Source: Streptomyces formicae
Lineage (GTDB): Bacteria > Actinomycetota > Actinomycetes > Streptomycetales > Streptomycetaceae
Direction: 5' to 3'
DNA: 64,000 bases
Assembly (NCBI RefSeq): GCF_022647665.1
Contig: NZ_CP071872.1
Span: forward strand, 5,270,001 to 5,334,000
A model generated the notes under the pieces. It worked only from the letters and a program-made list of their open reading frames with translations. It had not been told where the DNA came from and made no database searches. The position numbers were made by a program, and so were the translations under genes. The stretch's first letter is position 1. Each line of letters begins with the position of its first letter. Below are positions 43,332 through 52,231 of this stretch, piece by piece.

Positions 43332-43458
43332 CGGCATCGAAAAACGCAGGCCGGCGCCCTGGCACTGGCGGCGCGCCGACCCGCGCCCGTTCGTTGCTGA
43401 GGACCGGAGTGTGAGATGTGCCCGCAGGCCACCCCGTGCACAGCAGATAATCCGCCCC

Positions 43459-44048
<590 letters not shown>

Positions 44049-44171
44049 CCGGTCGGCGCCGCGCGCGGCGTCAGGAGCAGCAGGGGCCGCGGCGATGAGT
44101 TCCGGCTGCGCCCCGAGTCTCTTCCCATAGGCCCCGTATGCGCAGAGGGGGGGGCGGAGGGAGTGACCGCC

Positions 44172-45212
44172 ATGGCGCGCGACACGGACTTCGCGAGCCT
44201 CACCGAGCCGTACCGTCGCGAGCTGCTCGCCCACTGCTACCGGATGCTCGGCTCGGTCCACGACGCCGAGGACCTGGTCCAGGAGACGTATCTGCGGGCC
44301 TGGCGCGCGTACGACGGCTTCGAGGGCCGCTCGTCGCTGCGCACCTGGCTCTACCGCATCGCGACCAACGCCTGTCTGACCGCGCTGGAACGCGGCAGCC
44401 ACCGCCCGCTGCCGTCCGGGCTCGGTGCGCCCGGCGACGACCCGGGCGGGCCGCTGGCTCCCGGGCAGCCGGAGGTGCCCTGGCTGCAGCCACTGCCGGA
44501 CGCGCTGCTCGCGGGCGGTCCCGAGGACCCGGCCACGGTCGTCGCCTCGCGCGAGAGCGTCCGGCTGGCCTTCGTCGCCGCGCTTCAGCTGCTTCCGCCC
44601 CGGCAGCGGGCGATCCTGATCCTGCGCGATGTGCTGCGGTGGCGCGCCTCCGAGGTCGCCGAGCTGACCGAGGCCACGGAGACCGCCATGAACAGCGCCC
44701 TCCAGCGGGCCCGTGCCCAGCTCTCCCGGGCAGCCCCCGCGCCGGACACGGTCGTGGCCCCCGCCGAGCCTGAGCAGCGGGAGCTGGTGGAGCGGTACGC
44801 GACGGCCTTCGCGAACGCCGACATCGACGCGCTCATGGCGCTGCTGACGGACGACATCGTCTTCGAGATGCCGCCGATCCCGACGTGGTTCAGGGGCCGC
44901 GAGGCGGCCGTGCGGCTGATGTCGGCGCACTGCCCCGTCTTCGGCGCCCCGGGCAGCCGCCTCGTCCCCACGGCGGCGAACGGCCAGCCCGCGCTCGCGC
45001 TGTACCAGTACGGCGGGGACAGCAGGGACGGCAGGGACGGCGCGTATGGGGAAGGCAGCGAGGGCGACAAGGGCGGCATCCTGCGGGCGTTCTCCGTCGA
45101 GGTGCACACCGTCACGGCGTCCGGGATCGCGAGGATCGTCTCGTTCCAGGACCCCTCGCTGTTTCCGGCGTTCGGACTGCCGCTCGCCGAACCGGCGCCG
45201 GCGGTGCGCTAG
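44172..45212 (+). CDS. ECF sigma factor with SnoaL-like C-terminus
   Basis: A 346-residue ECF sigma factor of the SigG/TIGR02960 type. Region 2: FASLTEPYRRELLAHCYRMLGSVHDAEDLVQETYLRAWRAYDGFEG. Region 4: LLPPRQRAILILRDVLRWRASEVAELTEATETAMNSALQRARAQL. Residues about 205-340 (ELVERYATAFANADIDALMALLTDDIVFEMPPIPTWFRGREAAVRLM) form a SnoaL/NTF2-like domain, which in this class modulates activity in place of an anti-sigma factor. ATG (ARDTDFASL) is chosen; a GTG three codons earlier sits too close to the GGAGG. Its TAG stop is part of the CTAG repeat flanking the adjacent MITE. Confidence 0.93.
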   Translation: MARDTDFASLTEPYRRELLAHCYRMLGSVHDAEDLVQETYLRAWRAYDGFEGRSSLRTWLYRIATNACLTALERGSHRPLPSGLGAPGDDPGGPLAPGQPEVPWLQPLPDALLAGGPEDPATVVASRESVRLAFVAALQLLPPRQRAILILRDVLRWRASEVAELTEATETAMNSALQRARAQLSRAAPAPDTVVAPAEPEQRELVERYATAFANADIDALMALLTDDIVFEMPPIPTWFRGREAAVRLMSAHCPVFGAPGSRLVPTAANGQPALALYQYGGDSRDGRDGAYGEGSEGDKGGILRAFSVEVHTVTASGIARIVSFQDPSLFPAFGLPLAEPAPAVR

Positions 45213-45479
45213 GGAGTGTCTTCAAAGTGGCGTCGTCCGCCTGAAGGGCGGGCCCGGCGGCGTCTGGTGCGTGCGATCGCAAGGCGGAGGAGGGAGTCCA
45301 TGCGGTGGGGGCACCTCCCGTGCCCGAAGGGCTACGGGGGACATCGGCGACCGACGACAACGCAGCGTGGGGGCACCTCCCGTGCCCGAAGGGCTACGGG
45401 GGTGGGGGCACCTCCCAGGCGCAAGCTCTGGGGGAGCGTGCCAGACGCCGCCCGGCAGACGGGACATTGAAGACACGAC
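45213..45479. mobile_element. 267-bp MITE with CTAG target duplication
   Basis: The element is flanked on both sides by CTAG and ends in inverted repeats containing GTGTCTTCAA / TTGAAGACAC. A second inner pair, GGCGGCGTCTGG and CCAGACGCCGCC, is perfect. There is no transposase. The interior carries three tandem copies of a hairpin (GTGGGGGCACCTCCC at 45305, 45367 and 45402). CTAG duplications are typical of IS701-like transposition, so a related IS elsewhere in the genome would be its source. Confidence 0.85.
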
Positions 45480-45498
45480 CTAGGGCCCTAGGGGCGCG

Positions 45499-46062
45499 TC
45501 AGCGGTCGTTCTGCGCCAGCCGCAGCAGATGGTCCGCCAGCGCCTGTCCGCCAGCCGGGTCGCGGGAGATCAGCAGCAGGGTGTCGTCTCCCGCGATCGT
45601 GCCGAGGATCGCGTGGAGTTCGGCCTGGTCGATGGCCGAGGCGAGGAACTGGGCCGCACCCGGCGGCGTACGCAGCACCACCAGGTTGGCCGACGCCTCC
45701 GCGGAGATCAGCAGTTCGCCGGAGAGGCGGCGCATCCGCTCCTCTTTGGCGGACTCGCCGAGCGGCGCCTGCGGGGTGCGGAATCCGCCCTCGCTCGGCA
45801 CCGCGTAGATCAGCTCGCCACCGGTGTTGCGGATCTTCACCGCGCCGAGCTCGTCGAGGTCGCGGGAGAGCGTCGCCTGGGTGACGCTCAGCCCGTCGTC
45901 GGCGAGGAGCTTCGCCAGCTGGCTCTGCGAGCGCACCGGCTGCCGGTTGAGGATGTCCACGATCCGGCGGTGGCGGGCCGTGCGGGTCTGAGGCACTGCG
46001 GGCCCTCCCCCAGACTCCGTCTGGGGGGACCCCCAGTTCTCGGTGTGCGTCGCCTCGGTCAT
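45499..46062 (-). CDS. argR: arginine repressor
   Basis: A 187-residue ArgR. The N-terminal winged helix is TARHRRIVDILNRQPVRSQSQLAKLLADDGLSVTQATLSRDLDELGAVKI. The C-terminal hexamerisation and arginine-binding domain contains NLVVLRTPPGAAQFLASAIDQAELHAILGTIAGDDTLLLI (the G-T-x-A-G-D-D-T block contacts arginine). It represses arginine biosynthesis through ARG boxes. The first 20 residues include NWGSPQTESGGGPA, encoded by an intergenic-type hairpin repeat. ATG at MTEATHTE lies 7 bp after argD; a longer start inside argD is less likely. Last gene of argCJBDR. Confidence 0.96.
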   Translation of the reverse strand: MTEATHTENWGSPQTESGGGPAVPQTRTARHRRIVDILNRQPVRSQSQLAKLLADDGLSVTQATLSRDLDELGAVKIRNTGGELIYAVPSEGGFRTPQAPLGESAKEERMRRLSGELLISAEASANLVVLRTPPGAAQFLASAIDQAELHAILGTIAGDDTLLLISRDPAGGQALADHLLRLAQNDR

Positions 46063-46069
46063 CGTCGTC

Positions 46070-47275
46070 TCATTCTCCGGATCGTCCGTCCCCATGCAGT
46101 GCTGCCCCGGGCAGTGCCGCGTCGAGAATGCCGGGAAGCGCCCGGAGGAACGCGTCCACCTCCGCGTCGCCGATGATCAGCGGCGGCATGATCCTCACGA
46201 CTTCGGGGGCGGGCGCGTTGACCAGGAGGCCGGCACCCTGAGCCGCCTGCTGCACCCGGGGGGCGAGGGGCTCCGTGAGCACGATACCCAGCAGCAGGCC
46301 GGCGCCGCGGACGTGCGAGACCAGAGGATGGCCCAGGGACTCGATCCCGTCCCGGAGGCGCTCCCCGGTCCGCTTCACCTCGTCGAGCTTTCCGTCGAGC
46401 GTCCTGAGCACGGCGAGCCCGGCCGCGCAGGCGACCGGGTTGCCGCCGAAGGTCGTGCCGTGGTGCCCCGGCCGGAAGAGGTCGGCCGCCTCGCCGAAGG
46501 CGATGGCGGCGCCGAGCGGCAGGCCGCCGCCCAGGCCCTTGGCGAGGGTGACGATGTCCGGCTCGACACCGTGCGCCTGGTGCTCGAACCAGTGCCCGGT
46601 GCGTCCGATGCCGGTCTGGACCTCGTCGAGGACGAGCAGCGTTCCGGTGGCGCGGGTGATCTCGCGGGCGGCCTTGAGATAGCCGGCGGGCGGCACGACG
46701 ACCCCGTTCTCGCCCTGGACCGGCTCGATGATCACGAGGGCGGTGTCGGTCGTGACGGCGGCCCGCAGCGCCTCGGCGTCCCCGTACGGGACATGCGTGA
46801 CGTCGCCGGGCAGCGGCAGGAACGGCTCCTGCTTCGCCGGCTGGCCGGTGAGCGCGAGGGCGCCCATGGTCCGCCCGTGGAAGCCGCCGTCGGTGGCGAC
46901 CATGTGGGTACGTCCGGTTAGCCGGCCCAGCTTGAACGCGGCCTCGTTCGCCTCGGCGCCGGAGTTGCAGAACAGCACGCGCCCCGGGCGGCCCGAGAGC
47001 TGGAGCAGCCGCTCGGCGAGGGCGACGGGCGGCTCGGCGACGTAGAGGTTGGACACGTGGCCGAGCGAGGCGATCTGGCGTGTGACGGCCTCGACGATCG
47101 CGGGGTGGGCGTGGCCGAGCGCGTTGACGGCGATGCCGCCGACGAAGTCGAGGTACTCGGTGCCGTCGGCGTCCCAGACCTTCGCGCCCTCGCCGCGGAC
47201 GAGGGACAGCTGCGGCGTGCCGTAGTTGTCCATCATCGAACCCTGCCAGCGCTGCGACAGCTCCTGGTTGCTCAT
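46070..47275 (-). CDS. argD: acetylornithine aminotransferase
   Basis: A 401-residue PLP aminotransferase (class III) converting N-acetylglutamate semialdehyde to N-acetylornithine with glutamate. Key segments: LDFVGGIAVNALGHAHPAI, LFCNSGAEANEAAFKLGR, DGGFHGRTMGAL, LLVLDEVQTGIGRTG, and the PLP lysine in IVTLAKGLGGGLPLGA. GTTFGGNPVACAAG completes the site. The ATG overlaps the argB stop by four bases (ATGA), so they are translationally coupled. Confidence 0.98.
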   Translation of the reverse strand: MSNQELSQRWQGSMMDNYGTPQLSLVRGEGAKVWDADGTEYLDFVGGIAVNALGHAHPAIVEAVTRQIASLGHVSNLYVAEPPVALAERLLQLSGRPGRVLFCNSGAEANEAAFKLGRLTGRTHMVATDGGFHGRTMGALALTGQPAKQEPFLPLPGDVTHVPYGDAEALRAAVTTDTALVIIEPVQGENGVVVPPAGYLKAAREITRATGTLLVLDEVQTGIGRTGHWFEHQAHGVEPDIVTLAKGLGGGLPLGAAIAFGEAADLFRPGHHGTTFGGNPVACAAGLAVLRTLDGKLDEVKRTGERLRDGIESLGHPLVSHVRGAGLLLGIVLTEPLAPRVQQAAQGAGLLVNAPAPEVVRIMPPLIIGDAEVDAFLRALPGILDAALPGAALHGDGRSGE

Positions 47276-48180
47276 GCGGTGGTGCCCCCTTCGGCTCCGT
47301 CGGGCACGACCATCGTGCCGATGCCCTCGTCGGTGAAGATCTCCAGCAGGATGGAGTGCTGCACCCGGCCGTCGATGACGCGCGCGGTGTTGACGCCGTT
47401 GCGCACGGCGTGCAGGCAGCCCTGCATCTTGGGGACCATGCCGCTGGTCAGCTCGGGCAGCAGCTTCTCCAGCTCGGTCGCGGTGAGGCGGCTGATCACC
47501 TCGTCGCTGTCGGGCCAGTCCTCGTAGAGGCCCTCGACATCGGTGAGGACCATGAGGGTTTCGGCGCCAAGTGCCGCAGCGAGTGCCGCAGCCGCCGTAT
47601 CAGCATTGACGTTGTAGACATGTCCGTCGTCCTGGGAACGGGCGATCGACGAGACGACCGGGATGCGGCCGTCCTCCAGCAGCGCCTCGATGGCGCCGGT
47701 GTCGATGGCGGTGATCTCGCCGACCCGGCCGATGTCGACGAGCTCGCCGTCGATCTCCGGCAGGTGCTTGGTGGCGGTGATGGTGTGGGCGTCCTCGCCG
47801 GTGAGGCCGACGGCGAGCGGACCGTGCTGGTTGAGCAGTCCGACCAGCTCGCGCTGGACCTGTCCTGCGAGCACCATCCGTACGACGTCCATCGCCTCGG
47901 GCGTCGTCACGCGCAGCCCGGCCTTGAACTCGCTGACCAGCCCGTGCCTGTCGAGCTGGGCGCTGATCTGCGGGCCGCCGCCGTGCACGACGACGGGCTT
48001 GATGCCGGCGTGCCGGAGAAAGACAACGTCCTGGGCGAAGGCCGCCTTCAGCTCGTCGTCGACCATGGCGTTTCCGCCGAACTTGATGACCACCTTCTTG
48101 CCGTGGTGGCGGGTGAGCCACGGCAGTGCCTCGATCAAGGTCTGCGCCTTGGGGAGTGCAGTGTGCTTGCGTGTGCTCAT
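47272..48180 (-). CDS. argB: N-acetylglutamate kinase
   Basis: A 302-residue amino-acid kinase phosphorylating N-acetylglutamate. VVIKFGGNAMVDDELKAAFAQDVVFLRHAGIKPVVVHGGGPQIS contains the Lys and Gly-rich loops, and VYNVNADTAAAALAAALGAETLMVLTDVEGLY is the nucleotide-binding block. An N-terminal extension (KHTALPKAQTLIEALPWLTRHHGK) is the helix associated with arginine-sensitive, hexameric enzymes, so feedback inhibition is likely. ATG start at MSTRKHTALP. It lies 20 bp after argJ. Confidence 0.98.
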   Translation of the reverse strand: MSTRKHTALPKAQTLIEALPWLTRHHGKKVVIKFGGNAMVDDELKAAFAQDVVFLRHAGIKPVVVHGGGPQISAQLDRHGLVSEFKAGLRVTTPEAMDVVRMVLAGQVQRELVGLLNQHGPLAVGLTGEDAHTITATKHLPEIDGELVDIGRVGEITAIDTGAIEALLEDGRIPVVSSIARSQDDGHVYNVNADTAAAALAAALGAETLMVLTDVEGLYEDWPDSDEVISRLTATELEKLLPELTSGMVPKMQGCLHAVRNGVNTARVIDGRVQHSILLEIFTDEGIGTMVVPDGAEGGTTA

Positions 48181-48200
48181 CGGCTCCGTGGTCTCCGTCC

Positions 48201-49352
48201 TCAGGACGAGTAGGCGCTGTTCTCGTGGACGTAGTCGGCGGTCAGGTCGTTGGCCCAGATGACGGCCGACTCGCTGCCGGCGGCGAGGTCGGCGGTGATC
48301 CGCACCTCCCGGTAGCGCATGTCGACGAGGTCGCGGTCCTCGCCCACCGAGCCGCCCCGGCAGACCCAGACGTCGTTGATGGCGACGTTCAGCCTGTCGG
48401 GCTCGAAGGCGGCCTTCGTCGTGCCGATCGCGGACAGCACCCGGCCCCAGTTGGGGTCCTCGCCGTGGATGGCGCACTTGAGGAGGTTGTTGCGGGCGAT
48501 GGAGCGGCCCACCTCGACGGCGTCGTCCTCGCTCGCGGCGTTGACCACCTCGATGCGGATGTCCTTGCTGGCGCCCTCGGCGTCGCCGATCAGCTGGCGG
48601 GCGAGGTCGTCGCAGACGGTGCGTACGGCGTCGGCGAACTCGCCGTACTCCGGGGTGGTGCCGGAGGCGCCGGAGGCGAGCAGCAGCACGGTGTCGTTGG
48701 TGGACATGCAGCCGTCGGAGTCGACCCGGTCGAAGGTGAGGCGGGTGGCTTCGCGCAGCGCCTTGTCGAGGGTCGCGCTGTCGACGTCGGCGTCGGTGGT
48801 GAGGACGACGAGCATGGTGGCCAGGCCGGGGGCGAGCATGCCCGCGCCCTTGGCCATGCCGCCGAGGGTCCAGCCGTCTCCGGTGGCGACGGCGGTCTTG
48901 TGGACGGTGTCGGTCGTCTTGATGGCGATGGCGGCCTTCTCACCGCCGTGGGCGCTGAGTTCGGCGGCGGCCTTCTCGATGCCGGGCAGCAGCTTGTCCA
49001 TGGGGAGCAGCACGCCGATGAGCCCGGTGGAGGCGACGGCGACCTCGCCCGCGCCGATGTCCAGTACCCCGGCGGCCTTCTCGGCCGTCGCGTGGGTGTC
49101 CTGGAAGCCCTTGGGCCCGGTGCAGGCGTTGGCGCCGCCGGAGTTGAGGACGACCGCGGAGACCTCGCCGTCCTTGACGACCTGCTCGGACCAGAGGACG
49201 GGGGCGGCCTTGACACGGTTGGAGGTGAAGACACCGGCGGCGGCGCGGCGCGGCCCGTTGTTGACGACGAGCGCGAGGTCCGGGTTGCCGTTCCCCTTGA
49301 TTCCGGCGGCGATGCCCGCGGCCGTGAATCCCTGTGCAGCGGTGACGCTCAC
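48201..49352 (-). CDS. argJ: glutamate N-acetyltransferase / amino-acid acetyltransferase
   Basis: A 383-residue ornithine acetyltransferase that recycles acetyl from N-acetylornithine to glutamate. The self-cleavage site is KGAGMLAPGLATMLVV, predicted between A178 and T179, with Thr the new N-terminal nucleophile. GGANACTGPKGFQDT forms the oxyanion region and EDPNWGRVLSAIG is conserved in the beta chain. Whether it is mono- or bifunctional cannot be judged from the sequence. GTG start (SVTAAQGFTAAG). Second gene of argCJBDR. Confidence 0.98.
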   Translation of the reverse strand: MSVTAAQGFTAAGIAAGIKGNGNPDLALVVNNGPRRAAAGVFTSNRVKAAPVLWSEQVVKDGEVSAVVLNSGGANACTGPKGFQDTHATAEKAAGVLDIGAGEVAVASTGLIGVLLPMDKLLPGIEKAAAELSAHGGEKAAIAIKTTDTVHKTAVATGDGWTLGGMAKGAGMLAPGLATMLVVLTTDADVDSATLDKALREATRLTFDRVDSDGCMSTNDTVLLLASGASGTTPEYGEFADAVRTVCDDLARQLIGDAEGASKDIRIEVVNAASEDDAVEVGRSIARNNLLKCAIHGEDPNWGRVLSAIGTTKAAFEPDRLNVAINDVWVCRGGSVGEDRDLVDMRYREVRITADLAAGSESAVIWANDLTADYVHENSAYSS

Positions 49353-49440
49353 TTGCTTGCTCCGTTCGCTTCTCCGCCCGCGCAGCGCAGCGGTGCGGCA
49401 CTCGTCGTTGTCTGCAGCCCGGCGGCTGCGCGCGCGTCGC

Positions 49441-50469
49441 TCACGGTGCCACTCCGATCGTGGAAAGGCCCGTGGTCTGGTCGAGACCCAGGGCGATGTT
49501 CATGCTCTGGACCGCGCCGCCCGCCGTGCCCTTGGTGAGGTTGTCGATGGCGCTGATCGCGATGATGCGGCCGGCGGCCCCGTCGTGGGCGACCTGGATC
49601 TGAACGGCGTTGGAACCGTAGACGGACGCCGTGGCGGGCCACTGCCCCTCGGGCAGCAGGTGGACGAACGGCTCGTCCGCGTACGCCTTCTCGTACGCGG
49701 CCCGTACGGTGTCGGCCGTCGTGCCCGGCTTCGCCCTGGCGCTGCAGGTGGCGAGGATGCCCCGGGGCATGGGCGCGAGGGTGGGGGTGAAGGAGACGGT
49801 GACGCGCTCCCCCGCCACCGCGCTGAGGTTCTGGATCATCTCGGGGGTGTGCCGGTGGCCGCCGCCGACGCCGTACGGGCTCATGGAGCCCATGACCTCG
49901 GAGCCGAGCAGATGGGGCTTGAGCGCCTTGCCGGCGCCGGAGGTGCCGCTGGCGGCGGTGATCACGGCCTCGGGCTCGGCGAGGCCGCCCGCGTACGCCG
50001 GGAAGAGCGCGAGCGAGACGGCGGTCGGGTAGCAGCCGGGCACCGCGATGCGCTTGGACCCCTCCAGCGCGGCGCGGGCACCCGGCAGTTCGGGGAGCCC
50101 GTACGGCCAGGTCCCGGCGTGTGCGGAACCGTAGAACTTCTCCCAGTCGGCGGCGTCCTCCAGCCGGAAGTCGGCGCCCATGTCGACGACCAGGACCTCG
50201 CCGCCGAGCTGCTCCGCGACCGCGGCGGACTGGCCGTGCGGCAGCGCGAGAAAGACGACGTCGTGACCGGCGAGCGCCTCGGCCGTGGTGGGCGCGAGGA
50301 CGCGGTCGGCGAGCGGCAGCAGATGGGGCTGGAGCGTGCCGAGCCGCTGCCCGGCGTTGGAGTGGCCGGTCAGGACGCCGATCTCGACCTCCGGGTGCGC
50401 GAGGAGCAGCCGGAGCAGCTCTCCGCCCGCGTATCCGCTCGCACCTGCCACTGCTGCACGTACCACCAT
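49441..50469 (-). CDS. argC: N-acetyl-gamma-glutamyl-phosphate reductase
   Basis: A 342-residue NADPH reductase for the third step of arginine synthesis. Dinucleotide fold AAVAGASGYAGGELLRLLLAHPEVEI; catalytic C146 in AVPGCYPTAVSLAL; GGGHRHTPEM supplies the active-site His. An AAGGAGGAGGG site precedes the ATG. It is the first gene of the argCJBDR operon, 89 bp upstream of argJ, behind a promoter overlapped by an ARG box. Confidence 0.98.
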   Translation of the reverse strand: MVVRAAVAGASGYAGGELLRLLLAHPEVEIGVLTGHSNAGQRLGTLQPHLLPLADRVLAPTTAEALAGHDVVFLALPHGQSAAVAEQLGGEVLVVDMGADFRLEDAADWEKFYGSAHAGTWPYGLPELPGARAALEGSKRIAVPGCYPTAVSLALFPAYAGGLAEPEAVITAASGTSGAGKALKPHLLGSEVMGSMSPYGVGGGHRHTPEMIQNLSAVAGERVTVSFTPTLAPMPRGILATCSARAKPGTTADTVRAAYEKAYADEPFVHLLPEGQWPATASVYGSNAVQIQVAHDGAAGRIIAISAIDNLTKGTAGGAVQSMNIALGLDQTTGLSTIGVAP

Positions 50470-50490
50470 CGGACCCTCCTCCTTGGAAGC

Positions 50491-50523
50491 ATGACTATAC
50501 GCATCTCTGCATGTTCTTGCAAT
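50491..50523 (-). promoter_or_regulatory. argC promoter with ARG box
   Basis: On the minus strand TTGCAA and TATAGT are spaced 17 bp. ATTGCAAGAACATGCAGA over the -35 and spacer closely fits a Streptomyces ARG box (two inverted TGCA cores), and GATGCGTATAGTCATGC provides an adjacent weaker one. The pair fits hexameric ArgR. Confidence 0.8.
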
Positions 50524-50573
50524 GAACCTTTGCCGGGCCCTGCCGTGACGGGACGCGACCCCATCGCACACCA

Positions 50574-50627
50574 TTGACATGCAGCCATTTGGCTGCCCAT
50601 GGTTCACGCAACCGAATGGCTGCATGT
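50574..50627 (+). promoter_or_regulatory. promoter and double ArsR-type operator
   Basis: TTGACA and CATGGT are 18 bp apart. Two dyads of the form GCARCC-N4-GGCTGC (GCAGCCATTTGGCTGC at 50581 and GCAACCGAATGGCTGC at 50608, with two arm mismatches) occupy the spacer and the region after the -10. Longer 13-bp arms ACATGCAGCCATT / AATGGCTGCATGT bracket the whole site. Confidence 0.7.
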
Positions 50628-50647
50628 TGGGGGACGGCGGAGCAGTG

Positions 50648-51442
50648 ATGGACGAGGTGTTCAAGGCACTGGCCGACGCCAGCCGCCGCCGGCTGCTGGA
50701 CGGCCTGAACGCCCGTGACGGACAGACCCTCCGGGAGCTGTGCGCCGGGCTCGACATGACCCGGCAGTCGGTCAGCAAGCACCTCGCGGTGCTGGAGGCG
50801 GCCAATCTGGTCACCACCGTGTGGCGCGGCCGGGAGAAGCTGCACTACCTCAACGCCGTACCCATCAACGCCATCGCCGACCGCTGGATCAGCCAGTACG
50901 ACCGCGAGCGCGTGCGCGCACTCGACGACCTGAAGGCCGCATTGGAGCAGGAACCCATGAACGACACCCCCTCCTTCGTCTACACCACGTACATCAAGAC
51001 CACGCCCGAGCGGCTCTGGCAGGCGCTGACCGATCCGGCCTTCACCCGCCGGTACTGGGGCGTGACGCTGACCTCGGACTGGAAGCCGGGCTCCGCGATG
51101 ACCTGGGAGCAGTTCGGCGTGACGGTGTCCGACCCCGAGCAGGTCGTCCTGGAGTCCGAGCCGGGGCGGCGGCTCGCCTACACCTGGCACACCTTCACAC
51201 CCGAGTTCGCCACCGCCTGCGGGCTGAGTGACGAGCTCACCGCCAGGGTGTCCGCGGAGCCCCGCTCGAAGGTGACGTTCGAGATCGAGCCGGTGGACGA
51301 CATGGTCAGACTGACCGTCGTGCACGACGGCTTCCCTCCGCAGAGCGCGGTACGGGAGGGCGTCAGCCAGGGCTGGCCCGCGATCGTCGCCGGCCTCAAG
51401 ACGCTGCTGGAGACCGGCGAGGCCCTGACCGAGCCGCAGTAG
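50648..51442 (+). CDS. ArsR-family regulator fused to SRPBCC domain
   Basis: A 264-residue fusion. Residues 1-100 form an ArsR-type winged helix: MDEVFKALADASRRRLLDGLNARDGQTLRELCAGLDMTRQSVSKHLAVLEAANLVTTVWRGREKLHYLN. The metal-binding ELCVCDL motif is absent, as in non-metal members. Residues about 105-264 form an AHSA1/SRPBCC ligand-pocket domain (FVYTTYIKTTPERLWQALTDPAFTRRYWGVTLTSDWKPGS). These are usually two adjacent genes; the MNDTPS at the junction recalls the lost start. A ligand bound in the pocket probably controls DNA binding. GGAG lies 5 nt before the ATG. Autorepression is inferred from the double dyad upstream. Confidence 0.9.
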   Translation: MDEVFKALADASRRRLLDGLNARDGQTLRELCAGLDMTRQSVSKHLAVLEAANLVTTVWRGREKLHYLNAVPINAIADRWISQYDRERVRALDDLKAALEQEPMNDTPSFVYTTYIKTTPERLWQALTDPAFTRRYWGVTLTSDWKPGSAMTWEQFGVTVSDPEQVVLESEPGRRLAYTWHTFTPEFATACGLSDELTARVSAEPRSKVTFEIEPVDDMVRLTVVHDGFPPQSAVREGVSQGWPAIVAGLKTLLETGEALTEPQ

Positions 51443-51465
51443 CGGTACGGGCGCGGGCCCCGGCG

Positions 51466-52041
51466 TCAGCCGGTGTGTTCGAGGCACAGGCTCCAGCGGC
51501 CGGAGCGTCCGGTCAGGACGACGGTGGAGAGCGGGCGGACGTCGACGTTCCAGTACGTCGACGGCGGGGCCTTCAGCGCGTACACCAGCGCCGCCCGCAC
51601 GACCGCGGGCTCGGCGACGGCGACGACGGAGCTGCCGTCGTCGGCAGGGCGGGTGTCCAGCCAGCCGCCTATCCGCGAGATGAATCCGAGCAGCGGCTCC
51701 CCGCCGTGCGGGGCGGAGCGCGGGTCGGCGAGCCAGGCGTCGACGGCGCCGGGCTCCCTGGCCGCCACCTCGGCCAGCGTGAAGCCGCGCCACCGCCCCA
51801 TGTCGCAGTCGCTGAGCGCGGGCTGGGCGAGCGGGGCGTAGCCGAGCGCGTCGGCGGTGGCCCGGCTCCGGGCGGTCGGCGAGCAGTAGCGCAGCTCGGC
51901 CGCGCCCAGGGGTACGAGCGTGTGCGCGGCGAGCTGCACCTCGTACCAGCCGGCCTGGTCCAGCGGCCGGTCGTCGTCGAAGCGCTCGGCCAGCCGGGCG
52001 GAGCTGCGCGCGGCGGCCACGAGGGTGACCCGAACACTCAT
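51466..52041 (-). CDS. histidine phosphatase-family protein
   Basis: A 191-residue phosphoglycerate-mutase-like protein. It has the fold's blocks: VTLVAAARSSARLAERFDDDRPLDQAGW in place of the canonical RHG motif, CSPTARSRATADALGYAPLAQPALSDCDMGRWRGFT, and VAVAEPAVVRAALVYAL where other members have THG. The catalytic first His is not evident (AAARS) and the late His is replaced by AEP, so it may be inactive or have another function. Start at MSVRVTL; the longer MRPHDPA version is possible. Confidence 0.75.
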   Translation of the reverse strand: MSVRVTLVAAARSSARLAERFDDDRPLDQAGWYEVQLAAHTLVPLGAAELRYCSPTARSRATADALGYAPLAQPALSDCDMGRWRGFTLAEVAAREPGAVDAWLADPRSAPHGGEPLLGFISRIGGWLDTRPADDGSSVVAVAEPAVVRAALVYALKAPPSTYWNVDVRPLSTVVLTGRSGRWSLCLEHTG

Positions 52042-52231
52042 GGCGGGATCGTGAGGCCGCACGCGCCCCAGGTCAAGGGGGGTTACTGATCGTTAACGGA
52101 GGCCACCCCGAGGCCGCGCCCCGGCCACTTCTCCCGCCATCTGGCGGCGCCGGGCCGACGCTCCCGTGAACTGCGGGGGCGCCGTCGGCCGACGGAGGAC
52201 GCGGCTCCGCGGGCGGCGTCGGGTGCGCGGG

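Noticed and set aside
45305..45436. CRISPR-like spaced repeats
   Set aside because: The hairpins are too few, unevenly spaced and inside a MITE; there are no cas genes.
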